A stretch of 47,241 nucleotides of DNA from Planctomycetia bacterium (GTDB lineage Bacteria; Planctomycetota; Planctomycetia; Gemmatales; Gemmataceae). The notes beneath the pieces are model-generated. The model ran no database searches. It was not told the origin of the DNA and saw only the letters and a program-made list of their open reading frames with translations. Position 1 is the stretch's first letter; every line of letters begins with the position of its first letter. The stretch lies in contig SXID01000033.1 in the NCBI GenBank assembly GCA_005772955.1, positions 1 to 47,241 of the forward strand. Direction: 5' to 3'. This document shows, one piece after another, positions 25,637 to 32,917 of the stretch. The position numbers and the translations under genes were made by a program.

Positions 25637-28222
25637 TCAGTAGTTCAACTGAAACTCGCGCGTATTCACCAGACTCCAGAGCACGTCTTCGAGTCCCTTT
25701 CGCGGGGTGATGCTCGATTTGACGTACTCCAGCCCTGCCTTCAGTTCGTCAGCGCTCGGAAGCCGACCGAGTGCGGCCAGGAATAGTTCTTCGATCCGCT
25801 GCTCGTTGGTCAACTTGTCGTTGTTAGCCAGCAACGCGGCGCGGCCGTCGTCGGCGGTGATCTTGCGACGAACTTCTTCGTGATTGGCCATGAACAGCAG
25901 TTGCGGCAGGGATACGTCGCGCCCCTGTTCGCAATCGCACTGCACGTTGGTGCGTCGGAGTTGCCGACCGAAGACGAGATACCGGAAGGGGTCGTTGATG
26001 TTGTAGAAGTTGTAGACATCTACCATCACGCCCGCAGTGAGTACCGCGCGTTCGCCTTCACGGAACATCCACGTCGCCGGGTACTTCTCCTTCGCGCCGG
26101 TCGCCTGATTCACCACGTCGAGAATCACCTCGCCAGGCAACCGGCGGAGTTGGAACCGCGCGTAGTTGCGGGTGTCGCGTGCGCTCGCTTTCGCGGCCTC
26201 GTGACTCTGCTGATAGGTCCGGCTCTGGAGGATCGTGCGGTGCAGCCACTTCAGATCGTAACCGCTCTTGATGAAGTCTCGCGACAACGTGTCGAGCAAG
26301 ACGGGGTGCGACGACGGATTCAGAGGCGAGAGGTTGTCCGCCGGATCCACCAGCCCGCGACCCATGTAATGCTCCCACACGCGGTTCACGATCGCCCGTG
26401 CGAAATATGGGTTGTCGGGCTTGCGAAGCCACTCCATCACCTGTTTCCGCCGGTCCTGACCGGGTGCCAGTTCAGCAGGGGCCTTGTCGCCCAAGAGTCG
26501 GGTCACGCTCGACGCTTGTGACCCCAGTGGGCTTGTCACGCGCACCGACCCGACCGGCGCGCCGTTCAGCGGTGCGACCTCGGTTGCGAATGGCGCCTGA
26601 GTCGCCGCGATCTTCGCTTGCAGTTCCGATGCCTTCTTCTTGTCGGCCGCGTCCTTCGACGTGCTCAGTTTCTTGAGTTCCTCGGCCCACGCTTTCAGTT
26701 CAGGCTGGAGTTTCTCCTTGTAGGCTTCGACCTCCGGGCTGTTCTTCCGCGACCCGCCGGTGTTCACCGCGGTGAAGAAGTTGGCGAAGCTGAGCAGGTC
26801 GTCTTGCTGCCAAGTGTCGTAGGGGTGTCGGTGGCACTGTGCGCACTGGAGTCGCAGTCCGAGGAAGGCGTGGGCGAACTGCATCGCACCGGTGACACCC
26901 GTGGCTCCGTCTCGCTCCCAGTACAGGTCGAGCGTCTTCCGTTGGTTGTAGACCGAGAGCAGCGGGCTGGTGCCTGGCGTCTTGTCCTTCTTCTTGGTTG
27001 GCTCCTCGCGGAGCGCCTGAAACTCCTTGATCCACTCCTCAACGGGCCGGCCTTCCACGCTGCTCGAAACGAAGACTCGCTCAACCAACTGGTCGTATCG
27101 GGTGTTCTCTTCCAGGCGCGCTCGCAGCCACTCATAGAACCGGATACGCAGCACCTGCCCGCCGACGAGGTTGTTGCTGCCGTCGTTGCCGCGCTCGACC
27201 GGCTTGATGAGATCGCTGAACTTCGCGGCCCAGATTTCGGCGTACCCCGGTTTGCCGAGTACCTCGTCGATCTTCTTGTTCCGCTTGTCGGCGGCCTTGT
27301 CCGCGAGAAACGTCCGCACTTCCTCGGGTGGTGGTAGAAAGCCGGTCACGTCGAGGTACAGCCGGCGGAGGAACGTGGCGTCGTCGCAGAGCGCCGCGGG
27401 CGGAAGGTCCATCGCGCGCAGTTTGGCGAGAACCTGCTCGTCGATGAAGTTGTGAGCCTTCACGTCGGGGAACGCGTTCCGCGTCTCCTTCGGCACAACG
27501 AGCAGGTTCGCGAGCACCGGTTCGGCGCCATACCGGATGATGGCAACCGTGTCGCCCACGCGCCGGCCCTGAACAGTCCCAGACGCGTCGATGGTCGCGA
27601 CTTCCGCATCGTTCGTCTCGTGACGGCAGAGGTGGGTCACGTCTGCGGTCGTGCCGTCGGCGTAGGTCGCGGTGATCTTCAATCGCCCCGACTCACCGAC
27701 CTTCAGGATCAGTTCCGCCGGGCTAACGACCAATCGCGTGACACGCGCCTTCGCGGCATCATCCAACCGCCCGCCGCTCGCGATCCACCCTCGCAGAATC
27801 TGGTAGTCGCGGCTCCCGATTTCGGTTCGCTTGCCGCCGCCGTGCGGAACCTGCCCGGTCGCCTTCATCAAAATGAGACTGCTGTCGGGCCGGTTGGAGT
27901 CGAGCCGCCGTCCGCCGAATTCCCGCGTCAGTCGCGCAAAGTCATCCGCCGGTTGCGCGCCGAACAGGGAGAGCCGGAAGCCTTCCTGCCCCTTCACGAT
28001 CCCGTGACACGAGCCACCGGCGTTGCAACCGAGTCGGCTCAGGACGGGCACGACTTCGCGAGTAAACGACGGCGATTCGGCCGGTGTACCTGCGGGAGCG
28101 GACTTTCCGCTATCGGGCTTCTCTTGGGCAAGCAGCGCGAAAGCCGCCAACAGAATCAGTGCGAACGACGCGGCCGGACCCGCAAGAAAACAAAGATGTG
28201 TGAAGGAACGAGCGCGTCGCAT
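25637..28222 (-). CDS. Exported DUF1549/DUF1553 protein with heme-like motif
   Basis: An 861-residue exported protein. A signal segment ends near residue 33. A cytochrome-like motif, CNAGGSCHG at 66-74, has CxxxxxCH spacing and not the standard CxxCH. An Ig-like (Big_2) stretch follows (ILKVGESGRLKITATYADGT). The DUF1549 domain opens at LAKLRAMDLPPA and contains FLRRLYLDVTGFLPPPEEV and LRLQCAQCHRHPYDTW. The DUF1553 domain includes NPYFARAIVNRVWEHYMGRG and HPVLLDTLSRDFIKSGYDLK. These proteins are paired with DUF1501 in planctomycetes. Their exact role is unknown; electron transfer has been suggested from the cysteine-histidine motifs. Confidence 0.9.
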   Translation of the reverse strand: MRRARSFTHLCFLAGPAASFALILLAAFALLAQEKPDSGKSAPAGTPAESPSFTREVVPVLSRLGCNAGGSCHGIVKGQEGFRLSLFGAQPADDFARLTREFGGRRLDSNRPDSSLILMKATGQVPHGGGKRTEIGSRDYQILRGWIASGGRLDDAAKARVTRLVVSPAELILKVGESGRLKITATYADGTTADVTHLCRHETNDAEVATIDASGTVQGRRVGDTVAIIRYGAEPVLANLLVVPKETRNAFPDVKAHNFIDEQVLAKLRAMDLPPAALCDDATFLRRLYLDVTGFLPPPEEVRTFLADKAADKRNKKIDEVLGKPGYAEIWAAKFSDLIKPVERGNDGSNNLVGGQVLRIRFYEWLRARLEENTRYDQLVERVFVSSSVEGRPVEEWIKEFQALREEPTKKKDKTPGTSPLLSVYNQRKTLDLYWERDGATGVTGAMQFAHAFLGLRLQCAQCHRHPYDTWQQDDLLSFANFFTAVNTGGSRKNSPEVEAYKEKLQPELKAWAEELKKLSTSKDAADKKKASELQAKIAATQAPFATEVAPLNGAPVGSVRVTSPLGSQASSVTRLLGDKAPAELAPGQDRRKQVMEWLRKPDNPYFARAIVNRVWEHYMGRGLVDPADNLSPLNPSSHPVLLDTLSRDFIKSGYDLKWLHRTILQSRTYQQSHEAAKASARDTRNYARFQLRRLPGEVILDVVNQATGAKEKYPATWMFREGERAVLTAGVMVDVYNFYNINDPFRYLVFGRQLRRTNVQCDCEQGRDVSLPQLLFMANHEEVRRKITADDGRAALLANNDKLTNEQRIEELFLAALGRLPSADELKAGLEYVKSSITPRKGLEDVLWSLVNTREFQLNY

Positions 28223-28383
28223 GGATCGCTCCGACAGATCGGTGAGCAGCAGGTGAGCGCGAGGCGGGGCAGGTGTCCAGAACCGTGCGATTCTTGTGAG
28301 GAGAACATTTTAGGGAATCGACTACGACTCCGCGCTATTGTCCGCGATCTATCGGATCTTGGTCAAGCGCGTTCTTTCACTGG

Positions 28384-28436
28384 AGTGTCTCAGTTTGTGG
28401 TGCACGCGGGCAGCCTGCACCACAAACTGAGACACT
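28384..28436. repeat. Perfect 21-nt inverted repeat, possible terminator
   Basis: Bases 28384-28404 (AGTGTCTCAGTTTGTGGTGCA) are a perfect inverted copy of 28416-28436 around an 11-base loop. The element lies 38 bases beyond the stop of the SGNH hydrolase gene on the minus strand and upstream of the DUF1549 gene on the same strand, so it could terminate the first. The motif GGAGTGTCT also occurs in the palindrome cluster at 22744-22991. Confidence 0.75.
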
Positions 28437-28474
28437 ACGTTTTCGCGTCATCCTCTTTTGGTGAGCATGTGGCA

Positions 28475-29704
28475 TCACTCCTTCGTCGGTCTCATGAACC
28501 ACGGCTTCGCGGTCGCGTCTGACATGAAGAACTTCAGCATGTGCTCGGCGATCTTCTTCTGACCCGCGGGCGACGGGTGAGTGCCGTCGTTGCCGTAGTC
28601 CGATTGTTCGTAGGCGAGACCTTCCGAGTTCTTCGTGGTTCCGTTGGCCCACAGGTACGGACCCCAGAGCAGGTACGGTGCCTTCACGTCGCCCTTCTTC
28701 GGGTCGAAGTTCAGTTCCTTGTCGCCCTTCGTTTGTTCCTCGATCAGCCACCGCACCGAGAACCCCGACTCGAAGGCATACGGCTCCGGGTTGAGTCCGG
28801 TTGTCGCGTACCCGCCGTAGGTGCGGCTCGACAGGTACACGATCTTCAGGTTCGGGAATCGCTTGTGCATGGCCTGAACGATCTGCCGCAGTTCGTCGCG
28901 GAGCGTCTCCGCGTACTTCGGGAAGCCCTGGTTCGGCCCCGCGTCGGCCTGCTTGATCCACGCGACTTGCACCTGCTCGCGAGTCACGCCGCCGGCCTTC
29001 AACCGCTGATCGACCACCTCCCAGTACTTCGTGCCGCTGGCCTTGTCGTTGGGGTCTTTGATGCGGGCCGCGGTCATCCCGCCCTGTGCGCCGTCCACGA
29101 GTATGAGGTCGGGGTGCTTCTCCTTGTCGGCGTCGGCGGTCCTCTTGAACGTCGAGAACGCCTGGGTCGCGTTGCTCATCCCGACCGCGAGCATCACCAC
29201 TTTGCCGGTGTTCGCGGGTTTGCCGTCCGCGTCGAGCGGTCGGATAGCCTTCGCGAGCGCAAGACCGGCGTCGTCGTGTTCCTTCGGGCGCTCGTTCTTG
29301 CCGCCCGCGTACAACCCGCCGTCGTGCCCCTGGTACTTCTCCGTGCCCATCCCGGTGAGCGGCTTCAGTTTGGATGCGTCGAACTTCGGGGCCGGCGGTT
29401 GGTTCCCGGCTCCGAACTTCAGTCCGACAAGCCCTTTGCCGTCCTTGTCGGCCTTGAACATCACAGCCGACCCCGGCGACAGCCCCTTGTCCTCGAACGG
29501 TTTTGCGATCACCTTGCCGTCGGCGCCCATCACGCGAGTGCCGCCGGTGACCGTGAAGGTTTCGTCCTTGCCGCCCACGGTGATCGTCACCGTGCCCTTC
29601 GCGGCATCGGTGGACTTCACGGTCCCGCGACGGATCTCGTCCTGAGCCACGACCAACCCGGCGACCAACGCGAACGTGGCAATCGCACCAAACGCACGAA
29701 ACAT
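28475..29704 (-). CDS. Exported SGNH/GDSL-type hydrolase
   Basis: A 409-residue exported protein. The ATG ending at 29704 has a strong GAGGAGG upstream and starts a signal peptide (MFRAFGAIATFALVAGLVVA). A short beta-rich domain follows (RRGTVKSTDAAKGTVTITVG, residues about 25-105). The hydrolase part begins near VVMLAVGMSNATQAF, which replaces the usual GDS block, and ends with DGTHPSPAGQKK at about residue 373, holding the DxxH pair. HPDLILVDGAQGG and VQVAWIKQADAG fit the middle blocks. An ester or acetyl-sugar substrate is plausible. The longer frame upstream to 29797 lacks a ribosome binding site. Confidence 0.75.
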   Translation of the reverse strand: MFRAFGAIATFALVAGLVVAQDEIRRGTVKSTDAAKGTVTITVGGKDETFTVTGGTRVMGADGKVIAKPFEDKGLSPGSAVMFKADKDGKGLVGLKFGAGNQPPAPKFDASKLKPLTGMGTEKYQGHDGGLYAGGKNERPKEHDDAGLALAKAIRPLDADGKPANTGKVVMLAVGMSNATQAFSTFKRTADADKEKHPDLILVDGAQGGMTAARIKDPNDKASGTKYWEVVDQRLKAGGVTREQVQVAWIKQADAGPNQGFPKYAETLRDELRQIVQAMHKRFPNLKIVYLSSRTYGGYATTGLNPEPYAFESGFSVRWLIEEQTKGDKELNFDPKKGDVKAPYLLWGPYLWANGTTKNSEGLAYEQSDYGNDGTHPSPAGQKKIAEHMLKFFMSDATAKPWFMRPTKE

Positions 29705-29893
29705 GACGCACCTCCTCGAAGGACTGGGGCGGAACCGGAACGTCTCTGCACTCTTCCCTACAGTTGTCAACATGCGGATACGAGGGGAAAAGCACACCTC
29801 ACAGACTGCGTGGCGCGAGGCGCCAGCTCAAGACGTGAGGGAACGACACGCGATTGCCACAGCATCTCTTCAACGCGAAACCGCTTTGACGGG

Positions 29894-29923
29894 TTGAACC
29901 CGGCCCGCGAGTCGGGCAAGATA
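29894..29923 (+). promoter_or_regulatory. Candidate promoter of the DUF1549/DUF1553 gene
   Basis: TTGAAC at 29894-29899, an 18-base spacer and AAGATA at 29918-29923 lie 41 bases before the ATG at 29965. The spacing and boxes are near a housekeeping promoter, but this is from eye only. Confidence 0.3.
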
Positions 29924-29964
29924 GATGCGCCCCGCCTCCCGCCATTCGATCACGAGCCAGCCTC

Positions 29965-32772
29965 ATGCGATTCCCAACGTTCGCGGTCTTCGTTTTGTTG
30001 ACTTCCGGTGCGCTCAGCCGCGCCGCGGAACCGGTGGACAACGATTACTTCGAGAAGAAGGTGCGGCCCATTCTGGTCGCGAACTGCGTCAAGTGCCACG
30101 ACGCGAAGGTGCAAAAGGGTCGGTTACGGCTCGACGCGAAAGCCGAGTTCGCGAAGGGCGGCGAAAGCGGCAACGCGGTCGTCGCTGGCGATCCAGCCAA
30201 AAGCCGGCTCGTCACGCTCATCGGCTACGCGAGCGAAATCAAGATGCCGCCGAAGGGCAAGCTCGCGGACGAAGACATCGCCACGCTAACAGAGTGGGTG
30301 AAGGGTGGCGCACCGTGGCCCAACGATGGCGCCGGGGCGGTTGGTGTCGGTGCGAAGTTCGACTTGCATGCGCGAGCGAAAGCGCACTGGTCGTTCGCGC
30401 CGATCAAGCGTCCTTCAATCCCGGTTAGCCGCGAGCCGAAGGCGAGCACGCACCCCATCGACCGGTTCTTGCTCGCGCGACTTGAAAAGGAAGGGCTGAC
30501 GTTCGCTTCCCCCGCGGACAAGCGGACCCTGTTGCGCCGCGTCTACTTCGATCTGATCGGGTTGCCTCCAACACCCGCGGACATCGACGCCTTCTTGAAG
30601 GACGACGCTGCGGACGCTTACGAGAAAGTGGTCGAGAAACTGCTCGCCTCGCCGCAGTACGGCGAGCGGTGGGGCCGGCACTGGCTCGACCTCGTGCGAT
30701 ACGCCGAAACGCACGGTCACGAGTTCGACTTCGAGATTGCCGACGCGTGGCGCTACCGCGACTACGTCGTTCGCGCCTTTAACGCGGACGTGCCGTTCGA
30801 CCGGTTCCTGACGGAACACATCGCGGGCGACCTCTTACCCACGCCGCGTCGCGCGCGCGACGGCACAAATGAGGCTCTCCTCGCAACCGGCTTCTGGTGG
30901 CTCGGCGAAGCGAAGCACTCGCCAGTCGATTCGCGTGCGGAGTACGCCGACCGCGTCGACAACCAGATTGACGTGTTCGGCAAGGCGGTGTTCGGCCTCA
31001 CGGTCAGTTGCGCGCGGTGCCACGACCACAAGTTCGATCCAATCGCGACGAAAGACTACTACGCGTTGTTCGGCGTGCTGAGCAGCTCGCGATTCAACCG
31101 CGCCGACGTGAGCGACCCGGCACCCACGCGGAAGATTCTTGAGGAGTTGCGAGGCACCCGGGCGGAGTTGGATCGCGTCCTGGGAAGAGTGAAACAACCT
31201 GAGGCCGCGCGCTCGCCTCAAGGCGTCGCATGGCGAGAAAAGGCTATCGAGTTCGACCGGTTCGGTGGTGACTGGCGCAAGCGGTGGTTCGCGGACGGGC
31301 TAGCATTCCCGGAAACCAGCGACGGCTTCCCGCACAGCGGGCTAGACGCGCGCAAGCTCATGGGCGCGATCCGCTCGCCCACTTTCACGGTCGAGAAGCC
31401 ATACCTCGCGATCCGCGTCGCTGGGCAGAGCGCACGCGCGCGACTCGTGCTAAACGGCCTTCAACTGATTCAGAACCCAATCTACGGTGGTCTCGCGCAG
31501 GGCATAAACCACGGCGAAGAACTCAAGTGGATGACCTTCGATCTCCGGATGTGGAAGGGTCAACCCGCGTACCTCGAACTGCTCGACGACGGACCGGGTT
31601 GGGTCGCGATTGCGGAAGCCTGGTTCGCAGACACGCCGCCACCGGGCGAACCGGGCGCGAAAGCGCAAACGCCGGATCTGCCCGCGAACACCAAGGCAGA
31701 GGCGGAGAAACTCGTCGCCCGGGCACGTGAACTCGAGGCGAAGATCCCCGACCCGCGACGCGCCCCGACGATGACCGACGGAGCCGGTGTCAACGAGCGT
31801 GTGTTCATCCGCGGAAGCCACAAGAACCCCGGCATCGAGGCACCCCGCGCCACGCTGGAAGCGTTCGGCAAGCCGGTGTTCACTGGGTTCGGCAGCGGGC
31901 GCCTCGAACTCGCGCGCACCGTCACCGACCCGGCGAACCCACTCGTCGCGCGTGTCATCGTGAACCGACTCTGGAAGCACCACTTCGGCGAAGGCATCGT
32001 CCGCAGCCCCGACGACTTCGGCCTTCAAGGGCAACTCCCCACGCACCCGGAACTGCTCGACTGGTTGGCGACTGAGATGGTCGAGAAGAAGTGGAGCATC
32101 AAGGCGATGCACCGGCTTATGATGCTTTCCACTGCGTACCGACAATCGAGCCGGGCGACGCCCGACCAGACCGCGAAGGCGGTGATCGCGGACCCGCAGA
32201 ACAAGTTGCTGCACCGCCAGAACGTGAAACGCCTCGAAGCCGAAGCGATCCGCGACAGCATCCTCGGGGTCAGCGGGCGGCTCGACCCGAAGATGGAAGG
32301 ACCGGGCGTACTGCCGCACCTCACCGACCATCAGGTCGGCCGCGGTCGCCCGGCGTCGGGGGCGCTCGACGGCGACGGCCGGCGCAGCGTCTATCTTCAG
32401 GTGCGCCGCAACTTCATTAGCCCGATGTTCACTGCGTTCGACTACCCGACGCCGTTCACCACGATCGGCCGGCGCACCGTGTCCAACGTACCGGCGCAAG
32501 CGCTTGTGATGCTGAACAACCCGTTCGTGATTCAGCAAGCGGAACTGTGGGCGAAGCGCGTGCTAGCGGCACCGAACCTGATGCCCGCGGAGCGCGTGCG
32601 GCAGATGTACGCGACCGCGTTCGGGCGCGAGCCAACGAAGGATGAACTCGCCACCGCGACCGTGTTCATTCTGGAGCAGGTGAAGGAGTACGGGGAGCCA
32701 CGTCAGTCGAAGGCGTGGGCCGACCTCGCGCATGTCCTGCTCAACGCGAAGGAGTTCATTTTCGTGGAGTGA
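29965..32772 (+). CDS. Exported cytochrome-like DUF1549/DUF1553 protein
   Basis: A 935-residue exported protein with a signal peptide (residues 1-20). A PSD1-type cytochrome motif, VANCVKCHDAKVQKGRLRLD, gives a true CxxCH heme site near residue 45. The DUF1549 domain follows, with RRVYFDLIGLPPTPADIDAF and WGRHWLDLVRYAETHGHEF, then CARCHDHKFDPI. The DUF1553 domain includes NPLVARVIVNRLWKHHFGEG and HPELLDWLATEMVEKKWSIK. A middle insertion with a beta-rich carbohydrate-binding look (residues about 430-540) separates them. Unlike the gene at 25637, no DUF1501 partner is adjacent in this window. Confidence 0.92.
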   Translation: MRFPTFAVFVLLTSGALSRAAEPVDNDYFEKKVRPILVANCVKCHDAKVQKGRLRLDAKAEFAKGGESGNAVVAGDPAKSRLVTLIGYASEIKMPPKGKLADEDIATLTEWVKGGAPWPNDGAGAVGVGAKFDLHARAKAHWSFAPIKRPSIPVSREPKASTHPIDRFLLARLEKEGLTFASPADKRTLLRRVYFDLIGLPPTPADIDAFLKDDAADAYEKVVEKLLASPQYGERWGRHWLDLVRYAETHGHEFDFEIADAWRYRDYVVRAFNADVPFDRFLTEHIAGDLLPTPRRARDGTNEALLATGFWWLGEAKHSPVDSRAEYADRVDNQIDVFGKAVFGLTVSCARCHDHKFDPIATKDYYALFGVLSSSRFNRADVSDPAPTRKILEELRGTRAELDRVLGRVKQPEAARSPQGVAWREKAIEFDRFGGDWRKRWFADGLAFPETSDGFPHSGLDARKLMGAIRSPTFTVEKPYLAIRVAGQSARARLVLNGLQLIQNPIYGGLAQGINHGEELKWMTFDLRMWKGQPAYLELLDDGPGWVAIAEAWFADTPPPGEPGAKAQTPDLPANTKAEAEKLVARARELEAKIPDPRRAPTMTDGAGVNERVFIRGSHKNPGIEAPRATLEAFGKPVFTGFGSGRLELARTVTDPANPLVARVIVNRLWKHHFGEGIVRSPDDFGLQGQLPTHPELLDWLATEMVEKKWSIKAMHRLMMLSTAYRQSSRATPDQTAKAVIADPQNKLLHRQNVKRLEAEAIRDSILGVSGRLDPKMEGPGVLPHLTDHQVGRGRPASGALDGDGRRSVYLQVRRNFISPMFTAFDYPTPFTTIGRRTVSNVPAQALVMLNNPFVIQQAELWAKRVLAAPNLMPAERVRQMYATAFGREPTKDELATATVFILEQVKEYGEPRQSKAWADLAHVLLNAKEFIFVE

Positions 32773-32794
32773 GGTCGAGGATAGAGGAGAGAAG

Positions 32795-32892
32795 CCAGAG
32801 TCTTGTTTAGCGTTCGACCCGAAGGGGCGTGGAACGTTCTCGATTCGAGAAGCCTCTGGCCCCTGCGGGTCCAACGCTGAACAGGACTCTGG
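32795..32892. repeat. 34-nt inverted repeat, GCGTT(G/C)GACCC family
   Basis: Bases 32795-32828 and 32859-32892 are inverted copies with four mismatches. The interior holds a second hairpin, TTCTCGATTCGAGAA. The core TTTAGCGTTCGACCCGAAGG is close to the copies at 9165-9234 and 47105-47168. It fills the gap between the convergent DUF1549/DUF1553 and ABC-2 permease genes and may end both transcripts. Confidence 0.8.
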
Positions 32893-32917
32893 CCCCTGCT
32901 CTCTGTCCTGCCGATCG

